Shown: positions 1 through 9,077, counted from the stretch's first letter. The stretch is DNA of 32,815 bases from Bacteroidota bacterium (GCA_024280295.1 JAJRQK010000024.1:1-32815), one strand, 5' to 3'. The notes: a model not told the origin generated them from the sequence alone. Numbers and translations: made by a program.

Positions 1-1
1 A

Positions 2-2458
2 GAATATAGTCTCAACGGAGGAACAACTTGGACGCAACTAGGTAATGGAAATGATCCTTTCTGGTACAACACTACAAGTTGGTGGAGGAATAGTTATACT
101 GCACCTGTTGATTCATGGACAACCCACCAAAACAACTTATGTAATCTTGCCGGTCAACCATGCGTGAAATTGCGTTTCTACGGCCGACCTTATTACAGTA
201 CGCCAAACTATTCTAATTATCATAAATTTGCTTTCGATAACATTGAAATCAAAGAAGGTGGCGGTGATGTTGGAATAATTGCACACATTGAACCACTAGA
301 TCAAGGATGCTTATATAATACTACACAAAATGTTACGGTCGAGGTATTCAATTTCGGTTGCCAACCCATCTCAAATATTCCCGTTAATTGTGATATCACG
401 GGGATACTTACAACTACATTAACAGGTACAGTTCCTGGTCCAATACCTTCTGGAGGATCGGTTAACTATACATTTCCAACTACAATAGATCTAACGCCTC
501 TTGGGGTTTACAATTTCACTTCATACACATCTCTACCAGCTGACATTCAAATAAATAATGACACCAATGCGATATCAATAAATGTAAATCAAATAACCAT
601 TACAACATTTCCTTACTACGAAGATTTTAATGCAGGTCCATCCTATTGGATTCCAGGCGGGTCAGCTCCTCCATTAAACGGTGGTCGAAATTTTGTATTG
701 GGAGCACTACCCTATCTTAACGGACCAGAAGGACATGGTGATTCATGGTACTGTGAAACTACTTCATCAAATAATGGGACATATATCTGGGTGGAAAGTC
801 CAGTATTTGATTTCTCAGGAATAGCCAATCCTAAAATGCTTTTTGATATTAAGCACTCTCTGCACAATTCTGATTTCTTCCACGTGGAGTACACTTTGAA
901 CGGAGGAACAACATGGATTCAACTAGGTTCGTCTGCAGACCCATACTGGTACAACACAACGAGCTGGTGGAGAAATAGCTTCGCCAATCCTGTTGATGTC
1001 TGGACTACTGTTGAGATTCCATTATGTGCTTTGGCAGGACAAGGTTGCGTGAAATTCAGAATATATGGCCGACCTTATTACAGTACGCCAACGTATGCGG
1101 ATTATCACAAGTTTGCCTTTGACAACTTCCACATTGCTAATACTCCTATAGATGCTGAGGTATTATACACATTAGGCTGTTACGGAAGTCAATATTCCAT
1201 TGATGCAACTATCTTTAATAATAATAGACTATGCTTAACTTCCGATACAATAACATCAATTGACATAAGCTATACTATTGATGGTGGTGCAGTCGTAACT
1301 CAAACGTTTACAGGGCTAAGTATTCCATTCGGACAAAGTCAAATAATAACAATTCCAAATATCACGATTCCAACAAATGGAAGCGCAGTAGTTGTTTGGG
1401 CAGAATCACCGAACGGCCTCTTTGATCATATTTTTGAGAACGATACTTTCTTTGTTGATGTTTCTAGCTGGCCAAACTGTAATGATTATTGCTCGAATGC
1501 AATTGGCGTTGGAATTGGATCTACTACTATTAGTCAAACAAGTAATGCAACGACGTCACCTGGAGTTGATCCACTTTTCCCATGTGGCTCACCAACTCTT
1601 GAAAATACAGTTTGGTACTATTTCACAACCGATTCAATAGGTGGACTTGTGACAGTATCCTTCTTGAATACTATTTGCACTCCTTCGAGTAACGGAATTC
1701 AAGTCTCTATTAATCAAATCTCTGGACCTCCGTGTGATACCGCGAACTATACCAATGTGTTCTGTGCAAATAACGGAAACGTCAATGATATAATTTGGGG
1801 ACCATTAATTCTACCTCCAAATACTCAATATTACATAACAATAGATGGTTATGCTGGAAACGATTGCATATTCGATTTAGATATCCAAGGTGCCATCATC
1901 CCATTACCCATTGAATTGTACGAGTTCAATGCATTCTGCCTTGGAGATAAAGTATCATTGAACTGGACAACTACTTCAGAATTAAATAGCGACTATTTTG
2001 ATGTGGAACGATCAGCTGATGGATTAAACTTCATATCAATCGGAACAATGAATGGACAAGGAAATTCGTTAATTTCCCATAGTTATATATTGAGAGATGA
2101 TCAACCAATAAATGGAATTGGATACTATCGTCTAAAACAGGTTGATACAGACGGTGATTTCACTTATTCTGAAATAGTAGCTACTGATTGCAAATCGAAT
2201 GAAGAAGGTGTAGAATTATTCCCGAATCCTTCCGAAGGAATTTCCTATCTCACTATTAATAGCTTGTATAGTAAGAAAGCAATTCTTCAAATTACAAATT
2301 CAGATGGAAAATTATTATTTGAAAATGAAATCAAGTTGGAAGGAAGTTCATTGGTCTACCCTCTAAATTACCCTAAATTGCCAGCTGGAATGTATACTAT
2401 ACAAATTCAACTCAACGAAAAGACCATAATTAAGAAGTGGGTAATTGTGAGCCACTAA
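2..2458 (+). CDS. Large secreted multidomain protein with T9SS type A sorting domain (5' end outside window)
   Basis: The frame is open from base 2, so this is the 3' part of a longer gene; the ATG at 164 lies inside a domain and is not the start. The visible protein (about 818 residues) has, in order: the end of a jelly-roll/MAM-like domain, a CARDB-like beta domain, a second complete MAM-like domain (bases about 600-1140), another CARDB-like segment, a PPC-like domain around 'ENTVWYYF', a fibronectin-like module beginning 'PIELYEF', and a C-terminal sorting domain with 'LFPNPSEG' and 'LPAGMYTIQI'. Such C-termini direct proteins across the outer membrane by T9SS and are then cleaved or anchored. 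The two MAM-like copies are 885 bp apart and share exact DNA blocks. No catalytic motif is visible; adhesion or a structural surface role is inference only. Confidence 0.85.
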   Translation, partial: EYSLNGGTTWTQLGNGNDPFWYNTTSWWRNSYTAPVDSWTTHQNNLCNLAGQPCVKLRFYGRPYYSTPNYSNYHKFAFDNIEIKEGGGDVGIIAHIEPLDQGCLYNTTQNVTVEVFNFGCQPISNIPVNCDITGILTTTLTGTVPGPIPSGGSVNYTFPTTIDLTPLGVYNFTSYTSLPADIQINNDTNAISINVNQITITTFPYYEDFNAGPSYWIPGGSAPPLNGGRNFVLGALPYLNGPEGHGDSWYCETTSSNNGTYIWVESPVFDFSGIANPKMLFDIKHSLHNSDFFHVEYTLNGGTTWIQLGSSADPYWYNTTSWWRNSFANPVDVWTTVEIPLCALAGQGCVKFRIYGRPYYSTPTYADYHKFAFDNFHIANTPIDAEVLYTLGCYGSQYSIDATIFNNNRLCLTSDTITSIDISYTIDGGAVVTQTFTGLSIPFGQSQIITIPNITIPTNGSAVVVWAESPNGLFDHIFENDTFFVDVSSWPNCNDYCSNAIGVGIGSTTISQTSNATTSPGVDPLFPCGSPTLENTVWYYFTTDSIGGLVTVSFLNTICTPSSNGIQVSINQISGPPCDTANYTNVFCANNGNVNDIIWGPLILPPNTQYYITIDGYAGNDCIFDLDIQGAIIPLPIELYEFNAFCLGDKVSLNWTTTSELNSDYFDVERSADGLNFISIGTMNGQGNSLISHSYILRDDQPINGIGYYRLKQVDTDGDFTYSEIVATDCKSNEEGVELFPNPSEGISYLTINSLYSKKAILQITNSDGKLLFENEIKLEGSSLVYPLNYPKLPAGMYTIQIQLNEKTIIKKWVIVSH
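182..1091 (+). repeat. Internal duplication inside the secreted protein, 885-bp period
   Basis: Bases 182-206 and 1067-1091 are identical over 25 bp, and the flanking codons keep the same protein motif (Y-G-R-P-Y-Y-S-T-P, then H-K-F-A-F-D-N). The offset is 885 bp, or 295 codons, so a unit of MAM-like plus CARDB-like domains has been duplicated in frame. Confidence 0.8.
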
Positions 2459-2522
2459 AATGATTGATATTAATTGGACTTACCTTCAATTCCTTTAAAT
2501 TAGTGGCACATTATTAATTTAA

Positions 2523-2541
2523 CGAACCATTGAACGGTTCG
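2523..2541. promoter_or_regulatory. Inverted repeat CGAACC-N7-GGTTCG upstream of the TPR-LuxR gene
   Basis: Perfect 6-bp arms with a 7-nt spacer lie 29 bp before the ATG at 2570. The symmetry and position fit an operator, possibly for the LuxR-type protein encoded just downstream; binding is not shown by the sequence. Confidence 0.35.
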
Positions 2542-2569
2542 AATACGACAACTTATACATTATACATTT

Positions 2570-4192
2570 ATGCGTTTGACTATCATAGGATTACTTGTAA
2601 TTACATCCTTCTTCGGGAGATCTCAGGTTGATAGTTTAGCTTCAGTTCTCTCCCGAACTCATGGGATTGATCGCGTTCCTATATTAAATGAATTGTCATG
2701 GCAGTTATCCTTTGAGAACGGCCCTCAAGCTCTCGTTTACGCTAAAGAAGCGCTAGGACTAGCATCAGCTTTGGGTGACAAAGAAGGAACGGCGACAAGC
2801 TTTGCACGCATCGGACTCGTTTATGATTACGAAGGACGCTACAAAAGAGCACTGGACTCTTATCAAAAATCACTTGACCTTAGGATAGTGATTGGTGATA
2901 GCACTCCAATTGGTAATGCTTGGAATAATCTTGGAGCAGTTCACCAAATGACAGGAAACTATCAAGACGCTATATCTGCACATCTTGAGGCTCTAAAAAT
3001 TCGAGAAGGAATACTTGAGAGATCATCATCGAATGAAAATTTAAAATTAGTAGCACAATCTTTAAATAATATAGCAATCATTCATCGAGTGATGAAAAGG
3101 ACAAACAAGGCAATAAAATCTTATGAGCGATCCTTAGAAATAAAACGAGAAGTTAAAGATTACGCAGGTGTAATCATAACACTTTCCAATCTTGCAGTAG
3201 CTTATCAATCAAAAGGCAATTCGGAAGCAGCACTAAATTTCTACCTTGATGCTTATCGTCTGGCGGAGAAACAAAATCTAATAAGTGAAATTGGGCATTG
3301 CCTAAATAATATGGGCCTGACCTATATCTCGTTAGAAAACTACACTGAAGCTGAAAATAAATTTAATTCCGCGCTAAAATTAGCATATCAACACAATGAG
3401 CGACATCAAATTGCAACCTCGTATATAAATTTAGCTAAGTTATACCATATAAAAGGAGATTTCATGCAAAGTGTTGAATTTGCAACGAATGGATTACATC
3501 TTGCAGATTCAATCAATTTCCAAGAAGGAATAAAAAAATCTTTACACCAATTAACTGCATCGCATGAATCTATGGGACATTTTGCACTGGCACTTCAATT
3601 TCACAAAAAATACACTTCGATTAAAGATAGTCTATTAAATAAAACCAATTCTGACAAAATATTAGAACTTTCTGCTCGCTATGATGCTGAATGGAACGAA
3701 AGTAAGATTGATCGTCTTACCGCACAGAGTAATTTTGATCAATCTGAACTAGAAAGACGAAGCGCATTATCAACAGCCTTGTTTATTTCGTTTTTACTCG
3801 TATTAACAATCTCTTTCTTCGTTATTCGTAATACGCGAACTAAAAAATTACTTGCCGAAGAAAAAGCAGAGGAAGAGATTATTCGTCACCTGAAAGAAAT
3901 AGATCTCTTGCGTGCAAATATCCAAAATCAATTGCATCAAGCTGATAAATTCGTAGTCGGAATACCAAAAGGTGAACTCAACATGTATCTACTTAATCCG
4001 CTTTCTGAAAGAGAACTTGAAGTCATGTTTCTTCTTGCTGATGGTAAATCCAATAAAATTATCAGTGAAGAACTTTTCGTGTCTATTAATACTATAAAAA
4101 CGCATGTATTAAAAATTTATGAAAAACTCGATGTAAACAATCGAACGCAAGCTGCGGTTAAGGCAGGGACAATGAATATTCTTGAAAATTAG
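2570..4192 (+). CDS. Membrane-anchored TPR protein with C-terminal LuxR-type helix-turn-helix
   Basis: 540 residues. Residues 1-19 look like a signal peptide ending near 'GRSQVDS'. Residues about 25-370 are a run of tetratricopeptide repeats (for example 'AWNNLGAVHQMTGNYQDAI'). One transmembrane helix lies near 399-420, followed by a basic/coiled-coil stretch and a LuxR-family DNA-binding domain at about 472-533 ('LSERELEVMFLLADGKSN', then 'SINTIKTHVLKIYEKL'). The layout puts the TPRs outside and the HTH in the cytoplasm, so this is a one-component membrane regulator without receiver or kinase. The signal is unknown; TPRs usually bind protein partners. An inverted repeat just upstream could be an autoregulatory site (inference). 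ATG 2570 is chosen because it gives the signal peptide. Confidence 0.88.
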   Translation: MRLTIIGLLVITSFFGRSQVDSLASVLSRTHGIDRVPILNELSWQLSFENGPQALVYAKEALGLASALGDKEGTATSFARIGLVYDYEGRYKRALDSYQKSLDLRIVIGDSTPIGNAWNNLGAVHQMTGNYQDAISAHLEALKIREGILERSSSNENLKLVAQSLNNIAIIHRVMKRTNKAIKSYERSLEIKREVKDYAGVIITLSNLAVAYQSKGNSEAALNFYLDAYRLAEKQNLISEIGHCLNNMGLTYISLENYTEAENKFNSALKLAYQHNERHQIATSYINLAKLYHIKGDFMQSVEFATNGLHLADSINFQEGIKKSLHQLTASHESMGHFALALQFHKKYTSIKDSLLNKTNSDKILELSARYDAEWNESKIDRLTAQSNFDQSELERRSALSTALFISFLLVLTISFFVIRNTRTKKLLAEEKAEEEIIRHLKEIDLLRANIQNQLHQADKFVVGIPKGELNMYLLNPLSERELEVMFLLADGKSNKIISEELFVSINTIKTHVLKIYEKLDVNNRTQAAVKAGTMNILEN

Positions 4193-4276
4193 AGCATCTA
4201 GTGAAACTCTCGCCCCAGTAAATAAATTATTCAACCAAATGAATCAATCATTTAAGATCATTACTATTTGAATTCT

Positions 4277-4384
4277 ATGAGTTTTAAGGACAAAATAAAG
4301 AAGATATCCCCCTACTTTGTTGATGTTTGGCAGTACATAGTGATCATCGTAATCTTTATTATTGCTGCGATTTTCATTTTATAG
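4277..4384 (+). CDS. Small single-pass membrane protein, 35 residues
   Basis: A short frame from ATG 4277 to TAG 4382-4384. The N-terminal half is basic and amphipathic (MSFKDKIKKISPYFVDVW) and the C-terminal half is one strongly hydrophobic helix ending at the last residue. That is the pattern of a genuine small membrane protein rather than random sequence. It sits in the gap between the TPR-LuxR gene and the choice-of-anchor B gene on the same strand, 43 bp before the latter's ATG. Function unknown. Conservation in relatives would settle whether it is real. Confidence 0.5.
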   Translation: MSFKDKIKKISPYFVDVWQYIVIIVIFIIAAIFIL

Positions 4385-4426
4385 TCTTGGCTCAAAGTTG
4401 TATCTTAGTTGAAAATAACCTCATTT

Positions 4427-5713
4427 ATGAAATTATTACTGGGCTCTCTTTGTCTAATAACCTCTCTTACAACTTTCTCTCAATTAAATATGACTCAGCT
4501 TGGTCATATTGATTACAGTACTTTACATACAACTGTCTTAAACGATATTTGGGGTTATGTTGATGAGAATGGCAACGAATATGGATTATTAGGAACAACT
4601 AAAGGTACTAGTATTGTTGATCTAACCGATCCTACAAATCCGACAGAAATTTTTTGGATGCCAGGAATGACCTCTACATGGCGTGATTTGAAAACTTTCG
4701 GTGATTTTGCTTACGTTACAACTGAAGCAATTGAAGGCCTCTTGATAATCGACATGTCACCTTTGCCTGCTTCAACTACTCTTGCTACTAATTATTATAG
4801 CGGTGCTATTGGTTTCGAGTGGCAATCCGCCCACAACATCTATGTCGATACTGCTGGGTATGCTTATATTTTTGGTGCAAATAGAGGAAACGGGGGTGTA
4901 ATTATTCTGGACCTCAATACTGATCCAATGAATCCTGTGGAAATTGGAGTTTTTGATAATTGGTATGTACATGATGGTTATGTTCAAGGCGACACGATGT
5001 ACCTTGCACATATAGGAGAAGGCACAATTAGTATGGTCGACATTACAGATCGAACAAGTCCTATATTGTTAGGCACAAAAACTACTCCAAGTACATTTGC
5101 GCACAATATATGGGCCTCGGCCAATGGGAATTATGTATTTACGACAGATGAACTACCTTTTGCATACATGACAGCTTATGATGTTAGCGATCCAGCCAAT
5201 ATCATAGAAGTAGATCGGATTCAGTCCTCTCCAGGCTCTGGAACCATCCCGCATAATGTTCACGTCAAAGGTGACTATCTGGTAACCAGTCATTATTCAG
5301 ATGGTGTTATAATCCATGACATTACATACCCATATAATATGGTCGAAGTTGGCTATTATGACACCTATCCGACTCAAACAACTGGCTATGAAGGATGTTG
5401 GGGTACATATCCTTTTCTTCCATCTGGAATCGTTCTGGCATCAGATCGAACTGAGGGCTTTTTCGTTTTGGGAGCAACTTATTCAAAAGCCGCTTATCTC
5501 GAAGGAATTGTTACCGATGCCTCAACACTTTTACCAATTGACGTTGTCGATATTCAAATTTCAGGAGATGATCAAATTGAAGATACTAATCCTACTGGTT
5601 TCTATGCCACAGGAATTGCAACAGCGGGGACTTATGATGTGACTTATTCAAAAATTGGATATTACCCTCAAACGCTATCAGTTCCAATGATCAATGATGT
5701 GATCTTCACCTAA
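4427..5713 (+). CDS. Choice-of-anchor B-like secreted protein, N-terminal part, ending at a premature in-frame TAA
   Basis: The ATG at 4427 gives a signal peptide (MKLLLGSLCLITSLTTFSQ); a TTG 18 bp upstream is possible but gives no better n-region. The body is a beta-propeller-like series of LVIVD-type repeats ('GTTKGTSIVDLTDPTNP', 'DGYVQGDTMYLAHIGEG', 'TIPHNVHVKGDYLVTSHY'), followed by a carboxypeptidase-regulatory-like beta domain from about 'AAYLEGIVTDAS'. It stops at TAA 5711-5713 in the middle of that domain's tail, so the product lacks the T9SS sorting domain that such proteins carry. The next codons continue the same frame for another 348 sense codons. As it stands the product would be exported by Sec but not secreted by T9SS, unless the stop is read through. 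Confidence 0.8.
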   Translation: MKLLLGSLCLITSLTTFSQLNMTQLGHIDYSTLHTTVLNDIWGYVDENGNEYGLLGTTKGTSIVDLTDPTNPTEIFWMPGMTSTWRDLKTFGDFAYVTTEAIEGLLIIDMSPLPASTTLATNYYSGAIGFEWQSAHNIYVDTAGYAYIFGANRGNGGVIILDLNTDPMNPVEIGVFDNWYVHDGYVQGDTMYLAHIGEGTISMVDITDRTSPILLGTKTTPSTFAHNIWASANGNYVFTTDELPFAYMTAYDVSDPANIIEVDRIQSSPGSGTIPHNVHVKGDYLVTSHYSDGVIIHDITYPYNMVEVGYYDTYPTQTTGYEGCWGTYPFLPSGIVLASDRTEGFFVLGATYSKAAYLEGIVTDASTLLPIDVVDIQISGDDQIEDTNPTGFYATGIATAGTYDVTYSKIGYYPQTLSVPMINDVIFT

Positions 5714-6760
5714 AACGTCCAATTGATTCCAATTCCACCGTATAGTCTTACTATTACCGTACTTGAACTGGGAACAAATACCCCAATAATAAATGCTGAT
5801 ATTAGATTGAAGGCAACCCTATTAACGCACGAAGGAATTACGAATGGTATCGGTGTAGAAAATTTCACATTGTTTTATGAAGAAAGTTATGACATTACAA
5901 TTGGACATTGGGGACATATAACTGAATGTTATTCTCAATTAATCGATAACTCAACTGGAGCAATAACAATATATCTTGATTTGGGAATTTATGATGATTT
6001 CTCATTCGATTTTGGCTGGTCCACAAACGCAAGTGCAACAACTGGATTATGGGAAAGAGGCCTTCCATTTGGTACAAGTTCTGGATCCGCACCAGATTCT
6101 GATTACGTAAATGATTGTGATCAGTTCACTTATGTTACTGGAAATGCATCAAATCCTGGTCCAGATGCCAATGACGTTGATGGAGGTGCTGTTGTTCTTG
6201 TTTCACCTGTCATCGATTTGTCAGGATATTCAGACCCATACATAAATTATGTTCGATGGTTCTATACAAAGTTTGGCCCAAATCCACCTGATGACTCTTT
6301 ACGAATTCAAGTTTCTAACGGAACAGATATGATTCAAATTGATATTGTCGGAGATGAACCTCTCACATTTGGTGATTGGCAGCCACAAAGTATTCGACTT
6401 CTCGATTATATTACATTAACATCAACAATGCAATTTTTCTTTACTGCAGATGATTTTGATCCAAACGTGAATATCACTGAAGCAGGAATTGATCTTTTCT
6501 TTATTAACGAAAGTTCCGTCGGACTTAACGAACAAGGAGTGACACAAATCTATGTATCTCCTAATCCCACCAATGGGATAGTGACAGTTGCTAATATTTT
6601 TAAAACAGAGCGGTACGGATTGAGGTCAGTCAACGGACAGTTAATTCAATCGGGGGTTCTTAGTCCTACTGTACAAACTGTGGATATGAGAAACTTAAAA
6701 TCTGGCATCTACTTTTTAACTATAAATGGACAAGTTGTTAAAATTTTTAAAACAAAATAG
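5714..6760 (+). pseudogene. C-terminal part of the choice-of-anchor B protein (MAM-like domain and T9SS sorting domain), separated by an in-frame stop
   Basis: This frame is the direct continuation of 4427-5713; only the TAA at 5711-5713 divides them. It lacks a signal peptide and a credible start: the first possible initiator is TTG 5723, directly after the stop. It encodes the end of a regulatory-like beta domain, a MAM/jelly-roll-like domain ('YDDFSFDFGWSTNASATTG' onwards, 'VVLVSPVIDLSGYSDPYI') and a type A sorting domain ('VSPNPTNGIVTV', 'LKSGIYFLTI'). Reversing one base (TAA to CAA, Gln) restores one open frame of about 777 codons. The rest of the frame is undamaged, so the lesion is recent, or it is a sequencing error or a readthrough site. 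Confidence 0.75.
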
Positions 6761-6802
6761 AGCTTCCCACCGTAATCATTATTAAGCACGATTGAGTTTG
6801 AT

Positions 6803-6810
6803 TATATTTG
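6803..6810 (+). promoter_or_regulatory. Bacteroidota -7 box (TATATTTG) for the glycosyltransferase operon
   Basis: Exact match to TAnnTTTG, ending 21 bp before the TTG start at 6832. No TTG is found at the usual -33 distance. It is the only good promoter signal before the three tightly spaced genes that follow. Confidence 0.55.
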
Positions 6811-6831
6811 TGCAATTAATAAGCAATCACG

Positions 6832-7791
6832 TTGGATTTAAAAATCGATATTTCTATTGTTATACCCCTCTTTAACGAGGTTGAATCATTACCCGAACTT
6901 CATGCTTGGATCAAGCGAGTAATGGATGAGAATTCATTAGCCTACGAAATTGTCTTTATTGATGATGGAAGTAAAGACGGATCTTGGAATGTAGTTGAAG
7001 GACTCGGAAAGATAAATACTGAGGTTAAGGGCATTAAATTTCAACGAAATTATGGCAAGTCAGCAGCTCTTCAGAAAGGCTTTGAGGTTGTTCTGGGAGA
7101 TGTTGTGATAACTATGGATGCTGATCTTCAAGATTCTCCTGATGAAATCCCTGAACTATATCGAATGATTATGGAAGATGATTTTGATGTCGTTTCAGGC
7201 TGGAAGAAAAAGCGTTACGATCCGATTACCAAAACAATTCCAACTAAACTATATAATTGGGCAGCAAGAAGAATTACAGGAATCAAACTCCATGATTTTA
7301 ACTGCGGATTGAAGGCATACAAAAACATCGTTGTGAAAAGTATAGAATTGTATGGTGATATGCATCGATACATCCCTCCACTAGCAAAATACGCTGGATT
7401 TACAAATATTGGAGAAAAAGTAGTTCAGCACAAAGCTAGAAAATACGGAGTTACAAAATTTGGATTGAATCGGTTTTTAAATGGTCCGCTTGATTTGATG
7501 ACAGTTGCCTTCATGGGAAAATTTGGAAAGAAACCAATGCACTTTTTTGGAGCAATCGGTACACTTCTTTTTATGATAGGTTTCGGTTTTGCATTATACC
7601 TTGGCATTGATAAGTTATTTATTGACAAATCTGCTCGATTGATTTCGGAGCGTACCGAATTCTATATCTCTCTTTCAGCAATGATTATTGGTACTCAATT
7701 TTTCTTGGCTGGATTTGTCTCTGAACTAATCGGTAGGAGTTCATCTAGCCGAAACAATTACCTCGTAGAAAGTACATTAAATGTCGATTGA
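6832..7791 (+). CDS. Membrane-associated family 2 glycosyltransferase (DPM/GtrB-like)
   Basis: 319 residues. A GT-A fold with 'VIPLFNEVES' near residue 10, DDGS at 44-47 and a DxD-type 'DADLQD' at 96-101, followed by two C-terminal transmembrane helices (about 234-259 and 277-300). This is the layout of polyprenyl-phosphate sugar transferases (dolichol-phosphate mannose synthase-like, GtrB-like), which move a sugar from a nucleotide donor to a lipid phosphate at the cytoplasmic membrane. The donor is not readable from sequence. The start is TTG: an in-frame stop lies 12 bp upstream, no ATG exists before the first strand, and the -7 box sits 21 bp before it. The 3' end overlaps the next gene by 11 bp, so the two are translationally coupled. 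Confidence 0.9.
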   Translation: MDLKIDISIVIPLFNEVESLPELHAWIKRVMDENSLAYEIVFIDDGSKDGSWNVVEGLGKINTEVKGIKFQRNYGKSAALQKGFEVVLGDVVITMDADLQDSPDEIPELYRMIMEDDFDVVSGWKKKRYDPITKTIPTKLYNWAARRITGIKLHDFNCGLKAYKNIVVKSIELYGDMHRYIPPLAKYAGFTNIGEKVVQHKARKYGVTKFGLNRFLNGPLDLMTVAFMGKFGKKPMHFFGAIGTLLFMIGFGFALYLGIDKLFIDKSARLISERTEFYISLSAMIIGTQFFLAGFVSELIGRSSSSRNNYLVESTLNVD

Positions 7792-8323
7792 TGATTGGGG
7801 GATAGATGGCTCATGGACACTCTTTCTCGATAGAGACGGTGTCATCAACGAAAGGAATATGAACGGTTATATCACTCAAATTGAAGATTTCATATTCATT
7901 TCAGACACTGTCAAATCAATTTCTCGTCTTTCTAAATTCTTCAATAGAATCATTGTCGTTACTAATCAACAAGGCATCGGAAAGGGATTGATGTCTGAGC
8001 GTAACGTTCTCGAAATACATACTTATATGTGCGATGAAGTTCACGTTGCTGGCGGTAAAATTGATAAGTGTTATTTTGCTCCAAACCTAAAAGGAGCTGA
8101 AGATGATATGAGAAAGCCAGATTCCGCAATGGCTGAATTGGCAAAAATGGAGTTTCCAGAAATCGAATTTGAGAAAAGTATTATGGTAGGTGATACGGAT
8201 TCGGACATGTTATTTGGCAAGAATCTTGGTATGAAGACAGTAAGGATAAGAACTGAAGAGCCCATCAATGTTGAAGCGGATCTGACTGTAATGAATTTGA
8301 CTGAATTTTTGAAAGTGGTATAA
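7781..8323 (+). CDS. HAD-IIIA phosphatase, GmhB/HisB-N-like
   Basis: 180 residues with all HAD motifs: motif I 'LFLDRDGVINE' (nucleophile D17, acid/base D19), motif II T61 in 'VVTNQQGIGKG', motif III K112 in 'RKP', motif IV 'GDTDSDM' (D138, D142). Related enzymes dephosphorylate heptose bisphosphate or histidinol phosphate. The cysteine cluster that binds zinc in typical GmhB, just before the RKP lysine, is absent here ('CYFAPN...DDMRKP'), so the substrate is open. It overlaps the glycosyltransferase by 11 bp and the next ATG follows its stop by 1 bp, which points to one operon and a role in sugar-phosphate or glycan metabolism (inference). Confidence 0.85.
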   Translation: MSIDDWGIDGSWTLFLDRDGVINERNMNGYITQIEDFIFISDTVKSISRLSKFFNRIIVVTNQQGIGKGLMSERNVLEIHTYMCDEVHVAGGKIDKCYFAPNLKGAEDDMRKPDSAMAELAKMEFPEIEFEKSIMVGDTDSDMLFGKNLGMKTVRIRTEEPINVEADLTVMNLTEFLKVV

Positions 8324-8324
8324 A

Positions 8325-9077
8325 ATGAAGTGGACGACTATAGTAGCAATAATTTTGATGATTTCACCTGTATTTTCGCAGGTCAATCAAACTGATGCAA
8401 ATGGAAAAAAGCAAGGTGTCTGGGAAAAGATCTATCCCGGAACGCGGGTCTTTATGTATCGAGGGCAGTTTAAAGATGATAAACCTGTTGGGAAATTCTC
8501 CTACTTCTACAAATCCAGTAAAGTTAAGGCAATCATCATACATAGTACTAGCTCGTCAAGATCTGAAGGATACTATTACCATGAAACTGGTGGACTTCTC
8601 AGTTATGGCATCTACCAGAATCAGAAAAAAGATAGTATTTGGGTAAATTGGGATAAAAATGGTAAATTGAGTAGTAAAGAGTCATTCTTAATGGACTCCC
8701 TGCATGGAATTAAAGTTGTGTACTACATACCTAAATTAGAAGATCGATCTCAACGCCCATCCTCAGTAATTAGATATGATAATGGATTGCTTCATGGCGA
8801 ATACCAAGAATATTTCGAATCAGGAAGAATTAAAGTCAGTGGTAATTACAAGAAGAACAAAAAAATTGGAGTATGGCTAACTTACCATCCTAACGGAAAG
8901 AAAATGATGCTTGTTCGTTATAAAAATGGTATAAAGCATGGGTGGTGTTACGCCTATGATAAATTTGAAAAAGAGACTGGTAAAAAATACTTTTACTATG
9001 GCACATTTCTCCAAGGGAAGCGTCTTAAGGATAAGATGAAGCAATTAAAAGAATTAGGGATTCACCCTAATGATTAA
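8325..9077 (+). CDS. Exported MORN_2/YwqK-like repeat protein
   Basis: 250 residues. Signal peptide MKWTTIVAIILMISPVFSQ, then repeated short hairpin units of the type 'NGKKQGVWEKIY', 'NGLLHGEYQEYFESGRIKV', 'KKNKKIGVWLTYHPNGKKM' and 'KNGIKHGWCYAYDK'. These are the MORN_2 motifs found in proteins often labelled toxin-antitoxin YwqK antitoxin. In Bacteroidota such proteins are common, secreted and mostly uncharacterised; the antitoxin label is not supported here because there is no toxin neighbour. It is the third gene of the glycosyltransferase/HAD operon (1-bp gap). A weak AT-rich hairpin (9097-9111) follows the gene and may mark the transcript end. Confidence 0.8.
   Translation: MKWTTIVAIILMISPVFSQVNQTDANGKKQGVWEKIYPGTRVFMYRGQFKDDKPVGKFSYFYKSSKVKAIIIHSTSSSRSEGYYYHETGGLLSYGIYQNQKKDSIWVNWDKNGKLSSKESFLMDSLHGIKVVYYIPKLEDRSQRPSSVIRYDNGLLHGEYQEYFESGRIKVSGNYKKNKKIGVWLTYHPNGKKMMLVRYKNGIKHGWCYAYDKFEKETGKKYFYYGTFLQGKRLKDKMKQLKELGIHPND

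Noticed and set aside
8325-9077. Toxin-antitoxin reading of the YwqK-like protein
   Set aside because: The protein has a signal peptide and no toxin gene beside it; the name is inherited from a loose repeat family.
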